This document shows, piece by piece, positions 1 to 6,616 of a stretch of DNA of 10,426 bases (position 1 is the first letter of the stretch; each line of letters begins with the position of its first letter). The position numbers were made by a program, and so were the translations under genes. The notes beneath the pieces were generated by a model, which was given only the letters and a program-made list of their open reading frames with translations, made no database searches and was not told the origin of the DNA. The DNA is from Bacteriovoracaceae bacterium UBA4096 (GTDB taxonomy: Bacteria > Bdellovibrionota > Bacteriovoracia > Bacteriovoracales > Bacteriovoracaceae): assembly GCA_002381945.1 (NCBI GenBank), contig DFXY01000049.1, positions 1 to 10,426 of the forward strand, given 5' to 3'.

Positions 1-269
1 GTTTATTTGGTGACTCTAGATTCTTGTTTTTCAAAGAATATAGTTCGATTGATTTACAATAACTTGAACTTAATCAAGCTACCGTCAGCCTATATCCGAA
101 GATACTAAATCTTACGGCTGACTAGGCAATAGAACGGTGTTTCTTTCTCATCTCATCTTGACACCCGTTAAGGCATCAAAACTTTTAATCATATTCAAAT
201 TTCAAAGAGCGAAAACTTCTACCAGAGAATGAACTCTGCTTTTAACTACTTAATTCGTTGTTGAAGTGT
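1..269 (-). ncRNA. Probable rRNA operon leader (5' part of pre-16S transcript), partial
   Basis: No convincing ORF exists here, but read on the minus strand the stretch has the parts of an rRNA operon leader in the usual order. A strong promoter gives a predicted start near A269. A 5-bp boxB-like hairpin follows (238-223), then a boxA-like CGCTCTTTGAAA (211-200), then a chain of hairpins. These pair 169-161 with 140-133 (one bulge), 122-116 with 90-84 (7 bp, with an inner 5-bp stem 113-109/103-99), 78-74 with 67-63, and 39-34 with 25-20. The last carries a TTCTTTGA sequence resembling one a short way upstream of 16S in E. coli rrn leaders. The 16S 5' end (AGAGTTTGATC-like) is not in the window, so it should lie just beyond base 1. 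Seen: promoter, hairpins, boxA match. Inferred: that the downstream gene is 16S. Another antiterminated stable-RNA or ribosomal-protein operon is the alternative. Confidence 0.62.
200..238 (-). promoter_or_regulatory. boxB-like hairpin plus boxA-like antitermination site
   Basis: On the minus strand, CAGAG (238-234) and CTCTG (227-223) form a 5-bp stem with a 6-base loop. Twelve bases later comes CGCTCTTTGAAA (211-200), close to the rrn boxA core TGCTCTTTAACA recognised by NusB/S10 (NusE). The order boxB then boxA is that of rRNA leaders. A GGTGT at 167-163 might be boxC, but it is too short to rely on. Expected role: Nus-factor antitermination, letting polymerase pass through long untranslated rRNA. 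Confidence 0.55.
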
Positions 270-275
270 TTTGGG

Positions 276-304
276 ATAATAAATATCTTCGGTTACTCCG
301 TCAA
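276..304 (-). promoter_or_regulatory. Strong sigma70-type promoter with UP-like element (probable rrn promoter)
   Basis: On the minus strand, TTGACG (304-299) is separated by exactly 17 bases from TATTAT (281-276), matching the -35 and -10 consensus at 5/6 each. The predicted start is A269. Upstream, 338-316 is a nearly pure A/T tract with nine T's in a row followed by AAATAATAA, much like the UP element that binds the RNA polymerase alpha subunit at rRNA promoters. The bases after the -10 are CCCAAAAC. It points away from pheT's stop codon into the structured leader, so it serves a gene off the left edge. It is the best promoter match in the window. Confidence 0.75.
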
Positions 305-350
305 GGGATTTTAGATTATTATTTAAAAAAAAATTTATTCTAAAATCCCT
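304..350. repeat. Perfect 12-bp inverted repeat framing the UP-like tract
   Basis: AGGGATTTTAGA (304-315) and TCTAAAATCCCT (339-350) are perfect inverted copies separated by 23 A/T-only bases. In minus-strand order the second arm ends on the first T of the -35 box. As RNA it would be a 12-bp stem with a large U-rich loop, so it might also end pheT transcripts. However, the U-run lies in the loop rather than after the stem, so it is not a standard intrinsic terminator. It could instead be a regulator operator or DNA cruciform. The repeat is certain; its role is open. Confidence 0.7.
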
Positions 351-366
351 CCTAAACAATGTCTTT

Positions 367-2781
367 TTAAGACCTTAAAGGAAATCCCGCTTTTTCCAAT
401 ACTTGCACCACTTTTTGCTCAAGGTCTTTTATTGTTTCAGCGGATAAAGTTTTTTCGGAATCTTCAAAAACAGTGCGAATTGATACGGCTTTTTCTGTTT
501 CATTCATCATAAAAATATCCACAATCGACTTCGATTTAAATTCTTTTTGCTTCAAAGAATTTAAAGCAGTTATGACTGAAGCAGCAGGGAGCTCTTTCTT
601 CATGACAACTGTAAAATCACAAGATGAAGACGGGAATCGAGAGATCGCTTGATACTTGGTTTTATCTTTCATTTCTCGCGACTCAAGATCAGTAATATCT
701 ATCACGGCCAGAGATAAGAAGCCTTTCATCTTAAAGTTTTTAAGTACAAGCGGATGAACTGTATTTATCACACCTGTGTATTTCCCCATAATCTGAATGT
801 TCAAATATTCATGTGGATGAATCCCATTCCAAAGAGCAGGCATAATAGGATTCTGAAATTTTTCATTGAGAGGAGCGAAATTAAAACTGATATTGAGAGT
901 TGAAAGAAGTTTCTCTACTAAGTTTTCCAGTTCTAAGAAGCGAGTCTTTTCTTTTGAATACATCCCGATCAGGATCTGGCTTCTTTCTTTTTCAAACTCA
1001 AGATAACTTCTACCGATCTCGAAGAAACTAAATTCATCAAAATGCTTCTGGTTCTGAGCTGCCATCTCGAGTGCTGAAGGTATAAGCGAAGGTCGCATGC
1101 GATCCTGCTCGACAGAAAGAGCATTGACCAAAACCAGATGATCATTTTTCACAGGCCATAAAGATCTTTGAAGCAACTCCTGGCCTGTTAAAGGATAAGT
1201 CATCACTTGAAGGGCCTTGCCCTGTTGGACTAAAAAGTCTTGGACCTTACGATGAAATTGTTTGGCAGTTGAGAGCCTGATAGGTTTAACCGGCAATAAT
1301 GGTGAAACTGGAGTAATATTATCGTACCCAATCATACGGCCAATTTCTTCAATCAAATCGGCCTTACAACTGATGTCCTTAGTCGTTCTGTATGAAGGGA
1401 CCGTGACATTAAAAGTATCTTGTTTTTCATCGACTTTAAAATCTAGGCGCTCAAAAATATCCTTGATCGTGCCTTTAGAAATTTCCATCCCAAGATTACT
1501 GACAATTTGTGAATGAGAAATGGTAAATGTCAGAGGCTTTGCAAGCTTTTCTTCTAAAAGATACTTCTCAGGCATACCCATGACAACTGTTCCAGGGCAC
1601 TGCTCAGAGATGAGTTCTACTAAACGAAGCAAGGTTCGATAACAAAGATTACTGTCCAGAGTTTTCTCATATCGTTGTGATGAATCTGTTCGAAGTCCAA
1701 GACGTACAGAAGTTTTACGAACTTCAGGAGCATCCCAGTTGGCAACTTCCAGAAATAGTTTCGTTGAATCAGGAGTCACACCACTCTCTAATCCTCCCAT
1801 GAGTCCGGCAAGAACGAGAGGACGGTCACTGTCAAAGATGACAGTATCCGAAGGAATGAGAGTGCGGGTTTGCTCATCCAGAGTTTGAAATTTTAATTCT
1901 TCACCTGCACGGCGGATGCTGACTTTATTTCCAATGATTTTAGAACGATCGAAGACGTGATTAGGAATACCGAGTTCCACCATGACGTAATTACTGATAT
2001 CAACAACCAAATTAATGGGACGAAGGCCAACAGACTCCAGACGAGTTTTCATCCAGGTAGGGGTTTCTCCCATCTTAGGGATATCCAGTGAGAGTCCATA
2101 ATAGGCCAGACAAGACGAGTCCTGAGAAACTTCAACCTTAACTGGTGACATCGCCTTATTAAATTGGGTTTCGATTTCATTTTCCCAATCAGAGTTGAAA
2201 CGGTTTTTCAGCTCTATTTTATGAGCTGCTGCAAATTCGCGAGCGAGCCCTAAATATCCCCACAGATCAGGTCTGTGAGTCAAAGATTTATTATCAACGT
2301 CCAGGATAACGTCGGTCTCAATATTTAGGTATTCAGGAAGAGGAGTTCCAGGAATCGCATCATCCTTTAACTCCATAAGACCTGACTTCCCTTCTCCCAG
2401 GCCTAGTTCTGTTTCTGAACAAAGCATTCCGTCAGAAAGAATTCCTCGGATTTTTTTTGGTTCAAGAGTCATACCATTGGGAAGAGTCGTTCCAATTGGG
2501 GCATAAGGAACTTTAAGTCCGGGCCTTACATTGGGAGCTCCACAAACAACTTCCTTCAGTTTGCCTTGACCGTAGTCAAAAGTGACAAGATTCAATTTAT
2601 CTGAATCCGGATGTGGTTTTAGAGATTTTATTTCAACGCAGAGGATAGGTTTTAAGGCCTCACCTTTGACAATAACATCCTCAACTTCTGCTGTTGCAAG
2701 AGTGAAAAGGGATCCCAGTTCTTTAGGAGACATGGCCGGAATTTCTACAAAGTCTTTAATCCAATTGAGAGAGATAAGCAT
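367..2781 (-). CDS. pheT: Phenylalanyl-tRNA synthetase beta subunit
   Basis: Large subunit of the cytosolic alpha2beta2 enzyme that charges tRNA-Phe. At 804 aa it has the normal bacterial length and full domain order. This runs: N-terminal segment; EMAP/OB tRNA-binding domain (about 40-150, with HPDSDKLNLV and CGAPNV); B3/B4 editing domain (about 215-400, with RPINLVVDISNYVMVELG at 254-271); B5 (about 415-490, with DLIEEIGR at 475-482); catalytic-core-like fold (about 510-700); and a C-terminal FDX-ACB anticodon-binding domain (about 710-803). In FDX-ACB the usual Arg-Asp after SRFP is Cys-Asp (721-722). The ATG start has AGGA 9 bases upstream, and the gene follows pheS after 8 bases, so the subunits are co-expressed. 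The stop codon lies in a short 5-bp hairpin (361-373) with no U-tract. An rRNA-type promoter lies directly downstream on the same strand. Confidence 0.97.
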   Translation of the reverse strand: MLISLNWIKDFVEIPAMSPKELGSLFTLATAEVEDVIVKGEALKPILCVEIKSLKPHPDSDKLNLVTFDYGQGKLKEVVCGAPNVRPGLKVPYAPIGTTLPNGMTLEPKKIRGILSDGMLCSETELGLGEGKSGLMELKDDAIPGTPLPEYLNIETDVILDVDNKSLTHRPDLWGYLGLAREFAAAHKIELKNRFNSDWENEIETQFNKAMSPVKVEVSQDSSCLAYYGLSLDIPKMGETPTWMKTRLESVGLRPINLVVDISNYVMVELGIPNHVFDRSKIIGNKVSIRRAGEELKFQTLDEQTRTLIPSDTVIFDSDRPLVLAGLMGGLESGVTPDSTKLFLEVANWDAPEVRKTSVRLGLRTDSSQRYEKTLDSNLCYRTLLRLVELISEQCPGTVVMGMPEKYLLEEKLAKPLTFTISHSQIVSNLGMEISKGTIKDIFERLDFKVDEKQDTFNVTVPSYRTTKDISCKADLIEEIGRMIGYDNITPVSPLLPVKPIRLSTAKQFHRKVQDFLVQQGKALQVMTYPLTGQELLQRSLWPVKNDHLVLVNALSVEQDRMRPSLIPSALEMAAQNQKHFDEFSFFEIGRSYLEFEKERSQILIGMYSKEKTRFLELENLVEKLLSTLNISFNFAPLNEKFQNPIMPALWNGIHPHEYLNIQIMGKYTGVINTVHPLVLKNFKMKGFLSLAVIDITDLESREMKDKTKYQAISRFPSSSCDFTVVMKKELPAASVITALNSLKQKEFKSKSIVDIFMMNETEKAVSIRTVFEDSEKTLSAETIKDLEQKVVQVLEKAGFPLRS

Positions 2782-2789
2782 ATTAGTTC

Positions 2790-3830
2790 CTAGAATGATT
2801 TAAATTGAGAGTTAAAACGAAGATCTCCTGAATGAAGATGACGAATATCATCGATGCCGTATCTCATCATTACAAGTCGATCGAGGCCCAGACCAAAAGC
2901 AAATCCATTATGGGTCTCGGGATCAATTCCACCAGCTTTAAGAACATTCGGATGAACCAATCCGCATGGAAGAAGTTCAACCCATCCTACATGTTTACAA
3001 ACCGAACACCCTTTACCGTTACAGATAAGGCATTTAATATCCAGTTCAAAACCAGGTTCCACAAAAGGGAAAAAACCTGGACGCAAGCGAACTTCGACTT
3101 CTCGTTTAAAGATTTCAGTAAGAAGAGTCTTCATAAAATAAATAAGATTTCCAACTGAGACATTCTCGCCAACCATCATCCCCTCAAGTTGATGAAAGAC
3201 CATTTCATGAGAAGCATCGGTACGTTCACAACGGAATACTTTACCTGGGCCTACAAATCGAAATGGCGGCTTACGCTCTTTCATGCCTCGAATCTGAATA
3301 GTTGAAGTGTGGGTTCTGAGAAGATGTTTTTTATCTGCAAACCAGAATGTATCCTGCATATCACGTGCAGGATGAGTCGCTGGAATATTGAGGGCCTCAA
3401 AGTTATGATACTCATCTTCAATATGAGGTCCATCTAATACTTCAAATCCCATTGAAATGAAGATGTCTTCAATTTCCTGTTGAATGAGGGTAACTGGGTG
3501 AAAACCTGCTGCTTGTAAACCTTTCTCTAAAACACTGTCTGTCAGAGAGATATCAATCTTATTCTTCTCAAGATTTTGATTGATTTCATGCACTTCAAGT
3601 TCCTGCATCTTTTGCACAACCAAAGCTTCAATCGAATTTTTAAGCTCATTGGCACGGGCGCCCAATGTGCGTTTTTCCTCAGGAGTCGCATCTTTGAGGT
3701 TTTTCATCACATCGGCCAAGGGACCTTGTTTTCCGATATATTTTGATTTGAGGTTTAATAGGTCTGCTATTTTGTGAATTTCTTTTAATTCATTAGTAAA
3801 ATCATTCAGCAGTGACTCTAGCACTTGCAT
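2790..3830 (-). CDS. pheS: Phenylalanyl-tRNA synthetase alpha subunit
   Basis: Catalytic subunit of PheRS (class II aminoacyl-tRNA synthetase), which activates Phe with ATP. At 346 aa it has family length. Residues 1-90 form the helical coiled-coil arm that contacts tRNA. The core shows HPARDMQDTF (153-162), HTST (174-177), motif 2 around FRCERTDASH (199-208) with FHQLEG (212-217), and motif 3 GFAFGLGLDR (309-318). Between the strands ahead of motif 3 there is a C-x2-C-x4-C-x2-C set (Cys267, 270, 275, 278), a probable zinc knuckle. E. coli PheS lacks it, but as I recall several other bacterial lineages have it. The ATG start has a good AAAGGA site about 6 bases upstream. The 81-base gap from the DUF4416 gene holds no clear promoter or terminator, so whether pheST shares the upstream transcript is unsettled. 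Confidence 0.97.
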   Translation of the reverse strand: MQVLESLLNDFTNELKEIHKIADLLNLKSKYIGKQGPLADVMKNLKDATPEEKRTLGARANELKNSIEALVVQKMQELEVHEINQNLEKNKIDISLTDSVLEKGLQAAGFHPVTLIQQEIEDIFISMGFEVLDGPHIEDEYHNFEALNIPATHPARDMQDTFWFADKKHLLRTHTSTIQIRGMKERKPPFRFVGPGKVFRCERTDASHEMVFHQLEGMMVGENVSVGNLIYFMKTLLTEIFKREVEVRLRPGFFPFVEPGFELDIKCLICNGKGCSVCKHVGWVELLPCGLVHPNVLKAGGIDPETHNGFAFGLGLDRLVMMRYGIDDIRHLHSGDLRFNSQFKSF

Positions 3831-3911
3831 GGTTATCCTTTGGTAAGTTTCGGAAAAAAGGGTATCAGTGAGGTTATTAATTGAAAAGAAGGACTAAGTC
3901 GACCGTGCGCA

Positions 3912-4436
3912 TCATGGCTTTATTGATTGTAGGAGGAAGGAGCGTCCCCATTCCAAGAAATCTTTTTTTTGAGGGTCCAAGAAGTCGGGATAGGTCCAAG
4001 GCAAAGATTGGAAGGACCCTTGGTGAAAGTAGTACGTGAGGTCAGCAAATATATTCTCTCCTAAGTACACCCGGTGAGAATAATTTTTGGTGGTGGCCAG
4101 GATAAAATTTTCAAGGGCCAAAAAACCAATATCAACATTCACTCGGCGTAAATTATTTTCGGACCATTTTCTCTCCCACTCCATAGACTGAAGCTTCACT
4201 TTTAAAAGCGAATCACGGGCAAAAGAGGTGGTCGTTAAAAAGAAAATACGAGAAAGATTTTGCCCCATCTCTTTAGAATAATAATGATTTAATGGATTGT
4301 GATCAGGAAGATATGAAAAGCTTCTCCCAAAATGCTGCTCCCAAAAACCGGTCAGTTCTTCCGTTGTATGAAGATCGCTTCGAAAAAGAAAGCTGCCAAA
4401 CAATAGGCCCGCTGAAGCAACTCTGGCCGTAAGCAT
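3912..4436 (-). CDS. DUF4416 family protein
   Basis: A 174-aa soluble protein of unknown function that I recognise as DUF4416 from its conserved blocks. These are YYSKEMG near residue 52, LSRIFFL, KLQSMEWE, RRVNVDIGFLALENFILATTK (about 97-117), HRVYLGENIFADLTYYF (about 121-137) and the late LPWTYPDF (about 144-151). Length is full for the family. The hydrophobic start (GLLFGSFLF) is the family's first beta-strand, not a signal peptide. The ATG shares one base with the stop of the heptose kinase gene (TAATG), with no Shine-Dalgarno site, so translation probably depends on re-initiation by ribosomes finishing the kinase. That coupling hints at a linked role in envelope sugar metabolism, but no reaction can be assigned. 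The family call is from memory of its motifs. Confidence 0.85.
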   Translation of the reverse strand: MLTARVASAGLLFGSFLFRSDLHTTEELTGFWEQHFGRSFSYLPDHNPLNHYYSKEMGQNLSRIFFLTTTSFARDSLLKVKLQSMEWERKWSENNLRRVNVDIGFLALENFILATTKNYSHRVYLGENIFADLTYYFHQGSFQSLPWTYPDFLDPQKKDFLEWGRSFLLQSIKP

Positions 4437-5452
4437 TATTTCAAAATATTGGTAAGATTTGTAAAATAGTCTCTCAATTCTTGCTTAGAACACAAAGCAG
4501 TTCCTCTTTTTTTCACTACTACGCCTGCAGCACAGTTACCTATCCAGGCCGCTTCCTCTAAAGAAGCTCCTGCTATTAAAGCTGAACTGATAGCTGCAAT
4601 CGCCGTATCTCCAGCACCAGAGACATCGAAGACTTCATTTGCCGCTGTTGGAATAATCTTAAGCTCACCACTGTTTTTCGTGTCTAGCATTGCCATGCCG
4701 TCAGCACCAAGAGTGATAATGATCTTCTCCAGTTCCAGCTTCTCGATCAGAATTTTGGCAATTGTTTCAAGTTTTCTTTCTTTAAAATATCCTAAGGCTT
4801 CCACCATCATGTGGGACTCAAGGCGGTTAGGTTTTAATAAAGTGGCCCCTTTATACCAAAGAGGCGGAGTAGAACGAGAGGGGTCAACAGCAACCAGAAG
4901 ATTTTGCTCTTTATAGTCCTTAATGATTTTTTGGCATAAAGCTTCCCTAAAGAGACCTTTGCCGTAGTCTTCTATAATAACTCCAGCATGAGATCCGGAA
5001 AATTCCTGAATGCGATTGCCTATCCGACGGCCAATTTCATCTGATATTGTTTCCTTCGTCTCATAATCAACCCGGCAAATTTGCTGAGTGGCCGTAGTCA
5101 CCCGTTCTTTGTAAGTTGTGTGACGGGATGGATCTCTGATCAATCCCCAAATTTTCAAGCCTCTTTCCTCAAGCAGATGCTCGACCAGGCTGGCCCGAGA
5201 ATCATCACCAATGACTCCACAAAGAGTAGAATTCACTTCAAGGCTTTTTAGGTTGTCTGAAACGTTAGCTGCTAGACCCAGTTTATTCCATTCCTTCTCA
5301 ACTTCCAGAACTGGAACGGGAGCTTCCGGTGAGATTCTTCTGACTTCGCCAAAAGTATACTTATCGACTCCTAAATCACCAACAACCAGTATTGGTTTTA
5401 GATTTTCGAATTGCGAAACAATATTTTCAAATTTTTCAGGTGTTAGAATCAT
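4436..5452 (-). CDS. hldA: D-glycero-beta-D-manno-heptose-7-phosphate kinase, PfkB family (HldA/RfaE1 type)
   Basis: Predicted cytosolic kinase that phosphorylates heptose-7-phosphate at C1 on the route to ADP-heptose for the LPS inner core. At 338 aa it covers only the kinase half of HldE; no nucleotidyltransferase domain is fused. Diagnostic segments are VVGDLGVDKY (23-32), RISPEAPVPV (39-48), KPNRLE (207-212), TLGADG (247-252) and the ATP/anion-hole motif DVSGAGDT (276-283) with the catalytic Asp282. The first PfkB signature reads LGLAANV (58-64) where the family usually has a Gly-Gly pair. The ATG overlaps the cmk stop by 4 bases (ATGA) and has AAAGG 7 bases upstream. A separate adenylyltransferase (HldC/RfaE2) would be needed and is not here. 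A related PfkB sugar kinase is possible, but RISPEAPVPV argues for the heptose branch. Confidence 0.87.
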   Translation of the reverse strand: MILTPEKFENIVSQFENLKPILVVGDLGVDKYTFGEVRRISPEAPVPVLEVEKEWNKLGLAANVSDNLKSLEVNSTLCGVIGDDSRASLVEHLLEERGLKIWGLIRDPSRHTTYKERVTTATQQICRVDYETKETISDEIGRRIGNRIQEFSGSHAGVIIEDYGKGLFREALCQKIIKDYKEQNLLVAVDPSRSTPPLWYKGATLLKPNRLESHMMVEALGYFKERKLETIAKILIEKLELEKIIITLGADGMAMLDTKNSGELKIIPTAANEVFDVSGAGDTAIAAISSALIAGASLEEAAWIGNCAAGVVVKKRGTALCSKQELRDYFTNLTNILK

Positions 5453-6150
5453 TGTTTAACCTTTCTTTCATTCCAAAAAGCAACTATCTCCTCAACGATT
5501 TGAGGAATTGTTTTGCCGGTTGAGTCCAGTTCAACCCCATCTTCCGCTTTTTTAAGGGGAGCAATCGTCCGATTCATGTCCTCGAAATCTCTTTCCTTAA
5601 TATCTTTAAGAATCATGTCATAATTCACATCGGCCTGACCACGCTCTTTCAATTCTTCAAATCGTCGGGTCGCTCTTTCTTCAGGAGAAGCTGTCAGAAA
5701 GATTTTCAGGACAGCGTTGGGAAAAATAACAGTTCCGATATCTCTTCCATCCAGAATCGCTGGACGGTCTTTAACAATGGTCCGTTGCCAGTCTTTGAGA
5801 AAATCTCTAATCACTTTATGCTTCGAGACCTGTGAGGCAAGCCTTGAGACATGATGTTCACGAATAACATCTGTTAGATTTAAATTATCTAAAAGAATCA
5901 AAACGCCGGGTTCCGGGGCAAACTGAAATCGATGCTCGTGGAAAAATTTTTCAATCAGCTTATTTTCAGAAGAATCGAGCTCATTTTTTGTAAAATCTAT
6001 ACCTGTATGTTGGAGAGCATAGGCCGCTGCACGAAACATTGCTCCTGTATCAATATAAATAAGATTTAATTTTTGAGCGATCATTTTAGCAACGGTTGAC
6101 TTGCCGCTACCTGAAGGCCCATCTAGAGCAATAACTTGGTCTTTTTTCAT
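5449..6150 (-). CDS. cmk: Cytidylate kinase
   Basis: Transfers phosphate from ATP to CMP/dCMP in the cytosol, supplying CDP for nucleic acid and phospholipid synthesis. At 233 aa it has family size. Motifs are Walker A GPSGSGKST (11-19), DTGAMFRAAA (34-43, the CMP-site region, DSGAIYR in E. coli), LDGRDIGTVIFP (133-144), the LID-region Arg cluster ERATRRFEE (158-166) and RDFEDMNRTIAPLKKA (187-202), then LDSTGKTI near the end. The start is 37 bases after the chorismate mutase-like stop. No Shine-Dalgarno site is visible, and no other start would keep the P-loop. Its position after a chorismate mutase gene recalls the pheA/tyrA-aroA-cmk-rpsA order of many proteobacteria, here without aroA and rpsA. 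Confidence 0.96.
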   Translation of the reverse strand: MKKDQVIALDGPSGSGKSTVAKMIAQKLNLIYIDTGAMFRAAAYALQHTGIDFTKNELDSSENKLIEKFFHEHRFQFAPEPGVLILLDNLNLTDVIREHHVSRLASQVSKHKVIRDFLKDWQRTIVKDRPAILDGRDIGTVIFPNAVLKIFLTASPEERATRRFEELKERGQADVNYDMILKDIKERDFEDMNRTIAPLKKAEDGVELDSTGKTIPQIVEEIVAFWNERKVKQ

Positions 6151-6187
6151 AGGGCTAAATATTAAGGATTTAAAGGGACTAAGGCAA

Positions 6188-6616
6188 TCAGAAGTCTTTT
6201 AAAAAACTGAATTCGCTCGAAAGATTCAAACGACTAAAAAAATCAGGTCTCGAAGTTTTGAGCATCAATGGATTAATCATCTCATATATCTCATCCTTAG
6301 GGTCTTGCAGATGAACAAAACTAGACCAGGCAGGATATGAACCTGGTGCCATTGCCATCGCGTGATCTTCCATAATTAATGAGAAGGCCAGTAACTCTTT
6401 TAAAGAAGAAGCCTTTATTTGATCCTGGAAGAGCTTGAAAATATCCCGCTCACGTTCAGGGTCATAATGGGAATATCGTCCCGTAGAATCTTTGAATTCC
6501 TGAATTTTGATCGTGATTTTTCGTCGCTCTGCTACGGTTAGAAAATACTCTGAATTAAGTTGGGCCAGAGCTTCTCTTAATTGAGCAAGTTCAGATCCGC
6601 GGGATGAAGGTGACAT
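6188..6616 (-). CDS. AroQ-type chorismate mutase-like protein with C-terminal extension
   Basis: A 142-aa protein. Residues 10-89 align by eye with the E. coli P-protein mutase domain (chorismate to prephenate, on the route to Phe and Tyr). The equivalents are Arg14 (Arg11), Arg31 (Arg28), Lys42 (Lys39), Asp52 (Asp48), Arg55 (Arg51) and Glu56 (Glu52), within AERRKITIKI and DPERERDI. The last helix, IMEDHAMAM (81-89), puts His at the Ser84 position and Met at the Gln88 position. Gln88 is important for catalysis, so activity is doubtful. Residues 90-142 (PAWSSFVHL, YEMINPLML, RPDFFSRL) form an extension I do not recognise; no prephenate dehydratase, dehydrogenase or ACT domain is present. The ATG lies inside the transglycosylase gene (26-base overlap) with no clear ribosome site, so translation is probably coupled. 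The fold call is good; the activity call is weak. Confidence 0.75.
   Translation of the reverse strand: MSPSSRGSELAQLREALAQLNSEYFLTVAERRKITIKIQEFKDSTGRYSHYDPERERDIFKLFQDQIKASSLKELLAFSLIMEDHAMAMAPGSYPAWSSFVHLQDPKDEIYEMINPLMLKTSRPDFFSRLNLSSEFSFLKDF

Noticed and set aside
45..62. TTCGATT as a tRNA T-loop
   Set aside because: The flanking bases do not form the T stem, and no acceptor or anticodon stems can be drawn on either strand.
158..163. Perfect TTGACA on the plus strand, with a CAGAG/CTCTG hairpin and TTTT at 223-243 downstream, as a possible small RNA gene
   Set aside because: There is no -10 box at 16-18 bases (the nearest, TTTAAT, is 20 away). The hairpin and flanking sequence are better explained as the minus-strand boxB/boxA leader.
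347..353. AGGAGGG on the minus strand as a ribosome binding site
   Set aside because: No start codon follows at a usable distance, and it overlaps the inverted repeat arm.
361..373. GTCTT/AAGAC hairpin at the pheT stop as an intrinsic terminator
   Set aside because: Only 5 bp and A/T-rich, with no U-tract after the stem on the minus strand.
2832..3158. 108-codon plus-strand frame opposite pheS (and similar frames at 4680-4916, 5211-5459 and 9384-9698)
   Set aside because: Each lies wholly or mostly opposite a well-supported gene, has no recognisable domain, and reads as a low-complexity mirror of the real coding strand.
3831..3911. Promoter or terminator in the gap before pheS
   Set aside because: The only candidate (TCGACT, 17 bases, TAATAA on the minus strand) is weak and no hairpin with a U-tract is present. 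The gap is left unassigned.
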